Shown here piece by piece: positions 34,401 to 41,541 of a stretch of 64,000 nucleotides of DNA. Source of the stretch: Ustilaginoidea virens (Eukaryota > Ascomycota > Sordariomycetes > Hypocreales > Clavicipitaceae). Numbering within the stretch: position 1 is the first letter of the stretch; every line of letters begins with the position of its first letter. The stretch is from contig NC_057317.1 of the NCBI RefSeq assembly GCF_000687475.1, positions 3,968,501-4,032,500 of the forward strand. The letters run 5' to 3'. The position numbers and the translations under genes were made by a program. Under the pieces are notes generated by a model. The model was not told the DNA's origin. It made no database searches and worked only from the letters and a program-made list of their open reading frames with translations.

Positions 34401-37316
34401 ACGGACATAGCTGAGAACCCTGGTCAACGTTCTTAAACTGAAATGAGGAACCTCGTTGGCACCGTCAACCAATCTCTTTTCCTCAGCCATCCGTTTGGTG
34501 TTGAGGTAAAGCCGGGCAATGTCATCAGCTGCATGATCAGCCCTTGTGCTTCCGCCTCCCATGTACGTTTGAATAATGTTGAGAAGATCTTTCAAGTCGC
34601 TATCAGGACTTTTCACATAAAGCTCTGTAAAGCGAGAGCGAATCCCAATGGGCAAGTCTCTTTTGCCAACGTCAGTTGCAGGATTCATGGCACCAAATAT
34701 GCGAAAGTTGGGGTGCGCCACAATCTTTTCGATTTCCCCGGTTTCAGACAGCAAGATTGAGGGACGTTCGCAGGGACCGGTGAGCAGGTCCGCAATGCTC
34801 TCCAAGGTATCGGCAGAGGCCAAGTTAATCTCGTCCAGCAGCACCCAGTCGCCGTTGCGTACAGCTTTGATCAAGTTGCCTTCAACAAAGCTAAACGCAA
34901 ACGCACCGGATCCACCAGATACTTGAACATCAAATTGGTCCAAGTTTTGAGCAAATGAATCCCAGCGCGGCCGTAGTTCGGACAGTGTTTGAAGTTTGGA
35001 TTGTGTCTTTCGACGCTTGGGGGGCTGCTCACTGCCATCCTGGGAGTCGCCCTGCTCCCCATGAACATGCTCCAACTCGGTAACAATCTTGACGAACATC
35101 TTTGGCGCTTCCTTCCACAGCTTCGAGAGCCTGGACCACTGTGATTTGGCAAAACATTTACCGATTTGCTCCAGATATTTCTGATTCTTGGATGACGAAA
35201 TACCGGTAGCCGCAAACAAGTCTTCAAACTCCTCTTTCAAGGGAACTGCCAGGTTGCGGATATTGACGGGCTTGAATCCCCCGAGTAAATCGCCAACTTC
35301 GCTCTGCTGCGAAAGATTCACGGCAATCAGCTTATGGCCTAGCGATTCCGCGAGCTGCTGCACAACAGTCGTCTTGCCAATACCCGTTTCGCCAACTAAA
35401 AGCACGGGCTCCTCGAGTTTCACGGCTACAGCGATTTGTTCCAAGAGTCTTTTGGCGTGTGCCGTGCTTGCAAATGGGCGCTTGGATTTTTGCAATCTAG
35501 AATATAGCTTCTTCTTCTTCAGCAGCTGAACTCTGCCAATACTGAAAACGCGGTCAGCTTCGTCCAAAGGGGGTATATTAGCAGTCAGGTAGTGATCTGC
35601 CCGATCTTTGGACATGTGCATCTCCTCAGCTATTGCGTATGTCAGATGCTTCCCCAGCTCAACATCGGGACAGCTGCCAACAAAGCAGTCCATGGCCTCC
35701 ATAAACATCCAGTCTCGTGTTGTCTCACTTATGAGCTCCTCACCAGTCCTTGAGCCAGCCAGCAAAAGACACTCCTTTAGCCTCCGACACCATTTTAGGA
35801 GGTCACGGAGATTCACTTGCCGATCCATCACGCTTCTTCCATGAAGGCTAGCATTACTCCCCAGTTGCCTGAGCCGGTCATGGACGGCCAGAATGCCGGT
35901 CAAAAATTTCCGCAGCATAGGATAAGTATTCAAGACGACCTCTTCGAGCTCAGGTGGAGGAAGGGGATTGGCGTGCAACGTCTGCCAGAACCGCATGCCG
36001 ACAAAGGAGGCGAGGTTCTCACGGCCATGCATCCCCCTTGAAGTTCGAATGGTGGCAAAAAGCCGGAAGCCATTTGCAGCTCTGATTCTCTCACCACGGT
36101 TGGGAACAAGAAGCTCTTTGCGCTCAATGAGAGGAAGGAGTGTGCTAAGCACCTCTGTGGGTGCTCTGTCCAGATCCTCGACCAGCACCCAGCGACCCTC
36201 CCTCACTGCTGTCGTCAAGACGCCAGGACGCCACTGGAAACTTCCAGGTTTGCTATTTGTTGAATACAGCCCGATAAGCATCTTTGCATCAGTCTGTTCG
36301 TTCAAATGCAGAGTGACCATACTGGAATGCATGCCGAGTTGCGTAGCGATTTCGTGCACGAGGGACGTTTTACCCGCTCCATTTGCTCCGCAAATAAGTA
36401 CAGGGTCTTCAGTTCGTAACAAAGTCGCCAGCCGTTCCAAGTTTTTGGTCGTGGTGCTCGTCATCACCAGACGTGACGGCTCCGCAATCGGTCCGTGAGG
36501 TCGAGGAAGTAAAACGTCTCCATAAGAGATGACATAGGGCGTTAGGCTTTGAAAGACTTCTTTCTCGCCACGAGTCCCAGCGTTATCGGAGACATGCCTT
36601 CGTAGAGCAAGAACTTTTTGTGCTCGGTCATGTTCATATAAAGGGAGAAAGGCGAAATCGACAGCGACGCCATCGACGTGTCCAAGGACTGAGTCGCCCT
36701 TGCCGATATGTTGGAGGATTAGGCGCTCGAGTTTGAAGTCTGATGAATGCAAAAGCAAGCAGAATATTCGGATGGCGAGGTATCGGATTGGCCGACTTTC
36801 ATGGATGAAGAGTTCTTGCATATACGAGGTGGATGCGATAGGGCTGTAAGTACGCAAATCCAAATTCAACAGTCTCCATACCGTGATGAGACTTTCCAGC
36901 AGATCGTGCTCGCCGAGAGCTGACAAGAAAACCTCATCGAACATGGGAAGCGACAGCTGTGCGGAGGAGGCATACTGAGTTGAGGCGGAAGAAGTATGGT
37001 TGGGGCATCTCAGGAAGGAAGAAAGATACGGCGCAAACGGCAGTAGCCTGGCAAAAGACGATGCGATTCTTCTCCGTATAGCTGGAGTTCCTGCGCTGAT
37101 AATCCAGCGTGCGCAGATTTCGGGAAATAAGTTTTCAAAATGTACAAAAACCTGCTCTGTAAGTGGCGGACAGAGAGCAGCTTGCGCAACGGCGTCCAAC
37201 AACTTAGCTGTTGATTGTTGCCGGATAATATCAAGCAGCTCCGGAGGCAAATGATTTAAAACAGCCGAGTCCGTCAGGAAGCTTTTCAGCTGCTTCGAGA
37301 CGTCAATCACGACCAT
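22476..37316 (-). CDS. MDN1: Midasin, AAA ATPase of 60S ribosome assembly
   Basis: A single uninterrupted frame of 4946 aa from the ATG at 37316, matching the size of yeast Rea1/Mdn1 (about 4900 aa). Six Walker A motifs mark the dynein-like AAA ring: GANGAGKTS near residue 310, GETGIGKTT near 640, GPTSAGKTS near 1090, GETGCGKTT near 1380, GSPGVGKTT near 1765 and SPSGYGKSS near 2075. A long helical linker follows, then an Asp/Glu-rich region at about 4090-4540, and a C-terminal VWA domain whose MIDAS motif DDSKSM lies near 4735. Midasin pulls assembly factors (Rsa4 and Ytm1 in yeast, through their UBL domains) off pre-60S particles in the nucleolus and nucleoplasm. Absence of any intron over 14.8 kb stands out because most neighbours have introns. 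It is divergent from MRPL12 with 350 bp between start codons. Confidence 0.97.
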   Translation of the reverse strand: MVVIDVSKQLKSFLTDSAVLNHLPPELLDIIRQQSTAKLLDAVAQAALCPPLTEQVFVHFENLFPEICARWIISAGTPAIRRRIASSFARLLPFAPYLSSFLRCPNHTSSASTQYASSAQLSLPMFDEVFLSALGEHDLLESLITVWRLLNLDLRTYSPIASTSYMQELFIHESRPIRYLAIRIFCLLLHSSDFKLERLILQHIGKGDSVLGHVDGVAVDFAFLPLYEHDRAQKVLALRRHVSDNAGTRGEKEVFQSLTPYVISYGDVLLPRPHGPIAEPSRLVMTSTTTKNLERLATLLRTEDPVLICGANGAGKTSLVHEIATQLGMHSSMVTLHLNEQTDAKMLIGLYSTNSKPGSFQWRPGVLTTAVREGRWVLVEDLDRAPTEVLSTLLPLIERKELLVPNRGERIRAANGFRLFATIRTSRGMHGRENLASFVGMRFWQTLHANPLPPPELEEVVLNTYPMLRKFLTGILAVHDRLRQLGSNASLHGRSVMDRQVNLRDLLKWCRRLKECLLLAGSRTGEELISETTRDWMFMEAMDCFVGSCPDVELGKHLTYAIAEEMHMSKDRADHYLTANIPPLDEADRVFSIGRVQLLKKKKLYSRLQKSKRPFASTAHAKRLLEQIAVAVKLEEPVLLVGETGIGKTTVVQQLAESLGHKLIAVNLSQQSEVGDLLGGFKPVNIRNLAVPLKEEFEDLFAATGISSSKNQKYLEQIGKCFAKSQWSRLSKLWKEAPKMFVKIVTELEHVHGEQGDSQDGSEQPPKRRKTQSKLQTLSELRPRWDSFAQNLDQFDVQVSGGSGAFAFSFVEGNLIKAVRNGDWVLLDEINLASADTLESIADLLTGPCERPSILLSETGEIEKIVAHPNFRIFGAMNPATDVGKRDLPIGIRSRFTELYVKSPDSDLKDLLNIIQTYMGGGSTRADHAADDIARLYLNTKRMAEEKRLVDGANEVPHFSLRTLTRVLSYVRTIAPLYGLRRALYEGFSMGFLTLLNRESEQMLLPLIYHHLLDKHGNPQSLLSQPPKHPNDGRQYVRFENQKRDRHYWLFQGEGTPIKRDDYIITPYVERNLLNLVRATSTRRFPILIQGPTSAGKTSMIEYLANFTGNRFVRINNHEHTDLQEYLGTYISGSDGKLRFQEGLLVQAMRQGHWIVLDELNLAPTDVLEALNRLLDDNRELLIPETQEIVRPHENFILFATQNPPGLYGGRKALSRAFRNRFLELHFDDIPEDELEYILQQRSRNTSPPDCKRIVTVYKELSRLRQTSRLFEQKDSFATLRDLFRWALREADDREQIAVHGFMLLAERVRVEEERIAVKEVIEKVFKVNLDLESLYSATSAPELKNLTARQNAQGVVWTYAMRRLYVLVSRALKNDEPVLLVGETGCGKTTVVQLLAEALSKELRIVNAHQNTETGDLIGSQRPVRNRGAILGSISSDLAMIFEQIGHQVADSVEEMLKEYNSLDPAIKDSIPQTIRDRLRANEIRSKALFEWSDGALVEALRSGHFFLLDEISLADDSVLERLNSVLEPQRTLLLAEKGVDNSYVVGAPGFQFFGTMNPGGDFGKKELSPALRNRFTEIWVPPLSTSEDIHDIVEAKLVDRSKHLVDAMVEFAQWFAQTFRPMANGTFSIREILVWVQFINTFEMTNPLVSFVHGAAAIFIDSIGANPSAMVNSDPKTVSCQREECIRKLGELIGQDVSHIYNAEPAVVLTDGMLSIGDFSIPRTATGAADPAFAFHAPTTRLNAMRVVRALQMQKPILLEGSPGVGKTTLVAALSRACGQPLTRINLSDQTDLMDLFGTDVPVEGEEAGNFAWRDAPFLQAMQRGEWVLLDEMNLASQSVLEGLNACLDHRGEVYISELDQVFKRHPNFRLFAAQNPHHQGGGRKGLPASFVNRFIVVYADIFQNEDLKLIASHNYPKLSDEVITQLIDLVSEMERQTVVVKTFGASGGPWEFNLRDVLRWLHLLDSSDPVLQIAVMDDFFDLIVRQRFRTPKDRAEADRLFTRIVGREPRAHNLYRNLNSRFGQVGFALLPRNLTVQPERLPNIDVVPRLAELESIMVCVKQNIPCILSSPSGYGKSSLLNYIAALCGKPLVVFPMNADIDTMDLVGGFEQADPLREVNTALIDLRECLQESIMSLVPSAVPVEALNLVHLLDAQNGDHESLSAVLTAIGNLLEQIQPDSDAGIAAIRAKKLLEGPLVLANPRFEWLDGVIVKALVTGQWLVLDNANMCNASVLDRLNSLLEPNGFLSINERCESDGKPRIIRPHPEFRIFLTVDPRYGELSRAMRNRAVEIHMLNPPPAAPSCLLRIAPVEGGLQRFHDLRLLTNTASGGAASTSASRVAVDHLSMEDLSLLPRFVETPLGADVQSRDLLEESKSVLGFFQTPNGCQILRSVMQLYATLPPSGTAGYPDAQPIHMLNNQVVAKLLPDDTLAPWAAVRYETSLRLHRVRVAIQQFQSQAQATRLAALSRLQRSLVSQRVAAVSKDSTVKLGVFFSSIIDSMESFMEHLPHSRDNFFSRLQLFEILCLFLEQTLSLTSGPDFDEALFQAHISLGTKKLLSFLEVMKTEKDSAFILLAVSQVSGSFNNGFQLCTGLSMENLWNAFKPLPIPTQPALDQCIALNHLSSRFDALRWRVSSSITNLCKAQEALAKAYAVVKFGNPSSDQLIKDLTDAVEELESGIGHESRETVPFFATIFEHLRQLRLLGALTKEFQVPRPESELVVLANVPTKATMMFACASENALRLQSIDFLTCQNNFTWNGTMVTTLWEKLGKLRSVSLSSLALLETELPILGQQLASLTSQITADPVAELNELLWNLLLDTFGAHSSQLKAELSNCFTRTENDIATILRTAQDGLLSADGFFNEFIQAIDAAHLREVALDHFVPVTISLAAAKVDSKKATYFSSLAWLHFSISLVKLYVPDRIFDPQLQPKAELMFFRQLESSLHEKLDALKEFQNGFTGQTISARIDLVQSQIDQLGPPPKLVRPAFRPERSELSQVHAEFVNILRIVTGPGLQPAMRAPSLNWDASDEGSLRVVRENICRLIDRLSSRFEVYQDVVQPTVNILRCLLVGLSLSDATRAKSLEASTKHLIDVTPFFGSNIRKFPPRNLETNTFEFLSLMSLNVSINGLEAFSSADREAVFGCFHGFYNDWNRKLDADRKEEAAKTSIYRFRGALEDEEELDANEFNELFPAFDEEDSTSRGDTKPDFVRNISLMVADAHRKIFLERQTPSAAFRECCMSIGQRIVTELSGESNVDRNTNSSMLASTLVFLSEKTDELQLTVPDKGYNFYKNANLTEARQLVSLVLRIKARFRELQQIDEIAHLQPLADVIQSCDRLLEQVNGEPLAKLLPKVEQLHAHVYEWQFGGWASKTHGVLPLHDSITDTIIRWRRLELSTWANLFDMEQKKCKEDAYSWWFVSYQVVIAMPLTMMESPSELQEYAKQLIENLELYFTTSIVGQFETRVALLRQLLSHLNLLTCDYPVLSVISVAMTNFLQYYSRYETPAREAIQKGQVPIVKKMKDVLLMASWKDTNINALRDSAQKSHKKLFRLVRKFRSVLGQEMKTIISQGLPDEDVVPAAKGDPVPFDSGMQDISVAPLVESLPGWLEEHTRLHNLSRTVSIMRKITYSPEVSSNVAVLLSDFVAELNASMAELRKETPCTLTEETKIQIKHLKTRKRKLFADTLRDLRAMGLQHNLSGDRLVQQSTLAAILSKISPSSPAKTGAEKDAEYFLHKTLDLAPRARDAAREHSEDLTGAEVARSVGFMEGLISFSLSQRQHLGATAKSHESLQKAIDQFKQLGEFSKNDRLVHNSRDYNWRRLLPWLEHGIEYAALLIEIHGKLGKVDNQVPIDGLRRWAERLKTRSTAASNLPTLPPRISSTAHDKLNEDVLADLKEIDEDITKLADARPDLGFCLGYLKVGIEAEFTGIDMSSKNTRLSEFADAISKLTDTVLVAMERAKKLGIVIPRDPAEPGWLSKHSDAFFSMMHQLHMKKVERTVQGCVEMIQQLQLDDPEISSAAMCLVGLAAPVLNQFDALCSRLIDQGQELHRATAHMSYNLTKAFSQIASQGFCTPNETSEESSGAEGQLEAGTGLGDGDGAEDISKDIQPDEDLTELAQEANKEQNADMEDEKDAVDMADEDLEGEMGSVAGQDEEDEGSQKGDEEKDDMDEEAGDVDDLDPTAVDEKMWDGKDDQEAEKDQKGNEAKGQQQDDEQVAGEEETKQEREKQSHEDVQDEEERQGDEEESEDDDIHAQEELNRQDQNVQEQSALDLPEDMELDFEDNDAVSDSDEADDLPDANEAADEVEEPPADAGEDDEKMEDDEDQGLHDKEDEEDKTSQDEEGEGEVVAGAEEVTEEVKEEVDSGADNDAGDEGEEENPAPVSQLPQDRANTDVDDAAPSDAKNSSTTQDQQAMDIDDTFEAQAAQQEQGEMGDGDADQDASAGTRGGTSRSNENNEKPQQNKDEEEAARSDPFRKLGDALEKWHRQNADILQANQEDAPDQRGDDQTDAEQRRQEFQHLQNDDAAADTQAMGTAAEDEVQPIDETMAVDDRGTGEDPNAHRMEEDADDEAVESADKVDMDDVAEARETEATELDGVRTGVQTRQGNYNQEDSASEADADLSQEVGHDGPIEETSEQLSSTHLSNEARGLRDYGECVHQWSEFQRKSHALSLALTSQLRLILTPSQSTKLSGSFRTGKRLNIKRIIPYIASSYKRDKIWMRRAIPTKRTYQILVCVDDSKSMGESSSGRLAMESLVMVSRSLSMLEAGQVGVVGFGADVFTAHELTEPFASDAGAKVLQKFSFGQDKTDIALLIRQTIDKFRQARDQSGGSSDLWQLALILSDGLTPSSAHDPIRRLLREAMEERIMVVFIIMDDTGKRKGDSVLELKEAKFVKGDNGESRVVIERYLDTFPFQYYLIVHNLEELPTALAGLLRTWFAEVAS

Positions 37317-37666
37317 GATTGCGCCGTTGCCAGCGAACAAGGAAAAGTGGTGTCCTAACTAATCATGGATCTGAGCACTGAGCACCGTTGACTTTTTTTT
37401 TTTTTTCCCTTGCCTCTGGTTAGGCCGGCCTTGCACCGGGAGAGACTGAGAGTCGGGTCTTGTGGCGCCGGTTTTTCCGGGCCAATCAACGTTGCTTATC
37501 CAGCCGTCCGGCTAGCAGCACGACTTGCAACCCCCATTGGTATCTCGAAAAACCTCGGGGACCGACAAATCATTGCTCCTGAATCAATGAGAACGCTGCA
37601 CGCGACCGAACGACGGACCCCCGGATTCGAGCAAGAGCAAGCCAGCCACCCAACACAACAACAGAC
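37317..37666. promoter_or_regulatory. Divergent promoter region, MDN1 and MRPL12
   Basis: Only 350 bp separate the start codons of the midasin gene and the mitochondrial L12 gene, so both promoters must lie here or overlap. A T tract of about 14 nt sits at about 37393-37406. Confidence 0.6.
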
Positions 37667-38286
37667 ATGGCCATGTCGTGTCGATACGCCGCGCAATGCT
37701 GCGCTCGTCAATTGCGCGTCGTGGGCTCCGCGAGAGCCTCTGCACAGATGCTTCGAGTTTCTTCTTTAACGAGGTTCAACTCGACAGATGCCGCTCCAAC
37801 CAACCCTAAGATTGCCGAAATTGTCGATCAAATCAGCCAATTGACCCTGCTGGAGACTGCAGACCTGGTTTCGAGTCTCAAGGTGCGTTTTGAACGGACA
37901 GCCGCTTCCTTGCACGTTTCCAAACTGAATCGAGGTCTCTTTTGCTGATGTGTGCGAAACAGAGTAAACTCAACATTCCTGATATGCCCATTGGTGGCTT
38001 TGCTGCTGCCGCCCCTGCTGCTCCCGCCGCCGTTGAGGAAGCTGAGGAGGCTGCCCCCGCCGCTGCTGAGAAGTCTCTCTTTACCGTGAAGCTGCAAGCG
38101 TTTGATGCCGCCGCGAAGGCGAAAATCATCAAGGAGGTCAAGAGCTTGCTGGGGCTTAGTCTAGTAGATAGCAAGAAGTTTGTGGAGAGCGCGCCCAAGG
38201 TGATGAAGGAGAATGTTGCCAAAGAGGAGGCTGAGAAGATGATTGCTACCTTGAAGGAGCTTGGTGCCACGGTCGTCATGGAGTAG
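37667..38286 (+). CDS. MRPL12: Mitochondrial ribosomal protein L12 (bL12m)
   Basis: Two exons, 37667..37882 and 37963..38286, give 179 aa. The 80-bp intron (GTGCGT...CGAAACAG) joins the reading ADLVSSLK-SKLNIPDMP. The first 45 residues are Arg/Ala/Ser-rich (a presequence ending near RFNSTDAAP). An N-terminal dimerisation segment (KIAEIVDQISQLTLLETADL) follows, then an Ala/Pro/Glu-rich hinge and the conserved C-terminal L7/L12 domain with the signatures KSLFTVKLQAFDAAAKAKII and EVKSLLGLSLVDSKKFVE. It forms the stalk of the mitochondrial large subunit that recruits translation factors. Confidence 0.95.
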
Positions 38287-38672
38287 GGCGACATGGGTCT
38301 TAGGGGAGATTCACCATACTGGACGAAGGGATGCACCATAGACGGCCGCATTTGCATGTACAAATAAAATCAAGCAATTTGTATCACTATTTGACAAGGG
38401 GGCTGGCTGCCTTGGTTGTTTGTTGTTTGTCGAAATGAGGTGTCATTGCTCAACTTGGTAAACTTGGACTAAGGAAAGTTGTCCCCATACATCTTTATTT
38501 ATGAAGCCGGGAGTGTTAGTTATGGGGAAGTGAGATTTTTTTATGAATTCTGAGGGTATCAAGTTATAACCAGCCCCAACTTGGTTTTTGAATAGCTAGA
38601 GCCAAATCAAGTCCTTCCTTTGAAACGCCACGCCATGCAACCGAGAGTAAACCAATCCCGCAAGATAACACC
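38287..38672. other. Convergent 3' region, MRPL12 and CTK3
   Basis: These 386 bp lie between two stop codons. They contain an AATAAA polyadenylation-like hexamer near 38363 for MRPL12. No gene is seen. Confidence 0.55.
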
Positions 38673-39636
38673 TTAATGGTCTCCGTTTGCAGAACGCTGA
38701 TGAGGGCAATGCTGCATTGTCATTTCTTTTTCAAACTCCACAGCCTCTTCCGTGAGTAGACGATCATCGTCTTCACCAAAGTCACTGGTCTCTTCCCATA
38801 ATCTTTCCATCTCTGCGTCGCGCGTTTTGGGTATCGCCCAGATGCTTTCCCTTTGTCGTTTGTGTCGTTCTCTGTCCTCTTCTATACGTTGCTCGATCTG
38901 TCGCTTATCCAGGCCATGTGCTGCCGGCTTGTGACTTCCCTTTGGAGCGCTCGGCGCATCTGGCTGATCGGCCATGTCAACGTCAGCGTTTGGGGATGCA
39001 GGGCTCAGGTCGGCGTCGTTTGTTTCTCGCTCTTTGAGAACATCCTCGATTTGGCTGACTGCTTGGGACTCCAGGTGACCTTTACTCTGGAGTCCTCGCA
39101 AAACCTGTTGGCTAGATTAGTAGACTGGTTCACAGAACTTGACATGATGGAGCAGTATCGCGTATGGAGGAAACTTTCAACCAGGTTTGGGTAAATTTCG
39201 TTTAGTGCGACCATGATCGGTCTCTGGGGCAGCAGAAGACTCACTTTACGGACCACCTTGACATTGGTGGCCCCAGATCCGTCGTCGGGAGCAACAGCAT
39301 CGACGACGCGAATGATATCCCGCTGCATCATGCGCACATAGTCGGCATGGCCCTCCTTGGCCAGATCCAGAAAATGCTCGATGAAGTACATAATGTTTGC
39401 ACGGGTGTTCATGTTATTCTGCTGCAAGGCTTAGCTTCGAGGGTTCGGCAAAAACGAGCAGCATCAGAAACCATACGAACACGCTCCACTTGCTCGAGAA
39501 TACACGAGTGCAAATCTTCGTCCATATCCTTGAATTTCAAGGCATACTGCGCTGCCTTCTGTGCGGAATTGACCGAGGCGTTGAGATGCTGCAGCTGCAA
39601 GCTGAATCGCATGCGAACCTCAAACGGATCTGCCAT
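38673..39636 (-). CDS. CTK3: CTD kinase subunit gamma, Ctk3
   Basis: Three exons, complement(38673..39104, 39245..39418, 39481..39636), encode 253 aa. Intron 1 (62 bp) was placed so that EQVER runs into NNMNTRANIMYF; intron 2 (140 bp, GTGAGT...AACAG) joins VKVVRK-VLRGLQSKG. The N-terminal 140 residues (MADPFEVRMRF, DMDEDLHSCILEQ, RDIIRVVDAVAP) form the CID-like helical domain of Ctk3. The C-terminal part is Asp/Glu/Lys-rich with a conserved WAIP...WEETSDFGEDD segment. Ctk3 is the third subunit of CTDK-I (Ctk1-Ctk2-Ctk3), which phosphorylates Ser2 of the RNA polymerase II tail. The last 13 residues (QHCPHQRSANGDH) look less conserved and a missed 3' intron cannot be ruled out. Confidence 0.9.
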
Positions 39637-40157
39637 GATGATCTCTGGCCGGCCACGCGCCCAGAAGCGTTGCTATGGGTCATTGGATTCTCGAGGTTGA
39701 TGATCATGGAGGCTTTGAAGGCTTTGTTGAAACTTGAGAAATGCTGGTGCAAGTGTGGCTTATGCTACTGCAGCGGAAGGGATCCATCCGGCGCCTCAGC
39801 CCGCCCCTACCATGGACCATGTATGTATCTGTACCCCGTGCTCCGTGCGGAGTACTGTAGTGTTGATGTCTGCACAACAGGTACGTGTACTAGCCGGGGG
39901 GAAAAGTCGGCACATTTCTCCGCTGTGATCCACTGGAAAGGATTGTATTATCCTTCACCGATTCCTCTACTCCGTAACAGGACTGGTATTCAAGCCATTT
40001 CCAAGGGAATATCCTCAGACTTATTAAGAGGTGGAAGGAGAAAGCTTGTTGACCTTGTATGGTCACATTCATCTTTTCATCTGCGAGCAAACTCCTGAAC
40101 AAGTTGCGGGATTAACTGACGTCATTTCGCCGGATCTCTCATTGCCAAACAGAAACC
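39637..40157. promoter_or_regulatory. Divergent intergenic region, CTK3 and PRO3
   Basis: These 521 bp separate two start codons and should hold both promoters. They carry a TACTCCGTA core at 39968 and the related GTGCGGAGTAC at 39845. No gene is supported. Confidence 0.5.
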
Positions 40158-41206
40158 ATGAGCTCTAAACAACAAGGCGATTTCACCATGACGGTGTTGG
40201 GCTGCGGTCAGTACTGCTATTGCCCCGTCCGTTCCAATGTCTTTCTTATAGATTCTCGACAGGCACCATGGGCATCGCAATCCTCAATGGCATCCTCACG
40301 TCACTGGCGGAGATAAACGGCCCTCGACCACTTCAGTCGCCGTCGTCGGGTGTTTCAACTCCAGGAGAGGATCGGCCACAGTCCCTTCCGTCACGGTTCA
40401 TTGCCTGCGTCAGAAGCGTCGAAAGTGCCAAGAAAGTCAAGTCCGCTCTGTGGGAGCATTCTTCCATCGTCAAGGTCGTGCGCAACGACAATCTCGCTGC
40501 TGTTCAGCAAGCCGAGGTCGTTCTTCTCGGCTGCAAACCTTACATGGTGAACACCATCCTGGGCGAGCCCGGCATGGCAGATGCTCTCAAGGGCAAGCTT
40601 CTCATTAGCGTTTGCGCCGGTATCACCGCGGAGCATATGGAGATAGCTCTTCACGGATCGGTCCCGGCCACGAGCCCCGATGCGGATGGCCGCTGCCGTG
40701 TCGTCAGGGCAATGTGCAACACGGCCGCTCTAATCCGCGAATCCATGACGGTTATTGGAATCACTGAACCCCCGCTTCCTCCTCATGCCAAAACCCTGGT
40801 CACATGGATCTTTAAGCGCGTTGGTGACGTCGTTTACTTGCCGGCTAATAACATGGATGCTTGCACTGCCCTTTGCGGATCTTCACCTGCCATGTTTGCC
40901 CTGATGCTCGAGGCAGCCATTGACGGCGCCGTGGCCATGGGTCTGCCTCGTGCTGAGGCTCAGAGAATGGCAACCCAGTCTATGCGAGGAACTACTGGTC
41001 TCGTGCAGAGTGGCGAGCATCCCGCACTTCTCCGTGAGAAGGTTTGCACGCCGGGTGGGTGCACCATAGGCGGACTCTTGGTTTTGGAAGAAGGCCGAGC
41101 GCGGGGAACGATATCTCGAGCTATCCGCGAGGCCACGGTAGTTGCCAGCCAGTTGGGCAAGGGTATTCAAGGTGTCAACGGAACCAGATTCAATGCGACT
41201 GGATGA
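40158..41206 (+). CDS. PRO3: Pyrroline-5-carboxylate reductase
   Basis: Two exons, 40158..40206 and 40263..41206, give 330 aa. The 56-bp intron (GTCAGT...TCGACAG) splits the glycine codon of the dinucleotide-binding loop and joins MTVLGCG-TMGIAILNG, residues 11-26. Family signatures include GCKPYMV, the LLISVCAGIT strand, CGSSPAM near the dimer interface and the C-terminal TPGGCTIGGL block, which binds substrate. It catalyses the last step of proline synthesis, reducing pyrroline-5-carboxylate with NAD(P)H. An insertion of about 25 residues after ILTSLAEI (Pro/Ser-rich) is the only unusual part. Confidence 0.95.
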
Positions 41207-41541
41207 CGTATCACCAAGCCAAGCTTCAAATGAAGGCTTTTAAGAAAAAAAAATAAAAGACATATGAACCATGGTCACAATGGGGGGATGCAGGTCGATT
41301 ATTGTTTGGCCTCACCCTACTCACGCCGTACAATTAACCCCTGGCGCATCGCAAGCTCATGAAGCCCGCTTTCGGAATCGAAATCAAAGCCGAATTGGAG
41401 TGCAAATATACACGCGACAGTCTCAAAAGTCCCTCTGCCCAAAATGTCCCAACGCCAAGCCAAGCCAAGCCAAGCCAAGCCAAGCTCCATGATATACAGG
41501 CCATTCTCCAGACACCGTTTTTTGATCTCTCGTGCCGTACT
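41207..41541. other. Convergent 3' region with AAGCC repeat
   Basis: These 335 bp lie between the stop codons of PRO3 and HAT1. They contain an A-rich AATAAA-like site near 41253 and six copies of GCCAA at 41454-41483. No gene is seen. Confidence 0.6.
41454..41483. repeat. GCCAA pentamer repeat x6
   Basis: Six perfect copies of GCCAA in the 3' region between convergent genes. The same pentamer, four copies, recurs at about 59309-59328 between another convergent pair. Confidence 0.95.
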
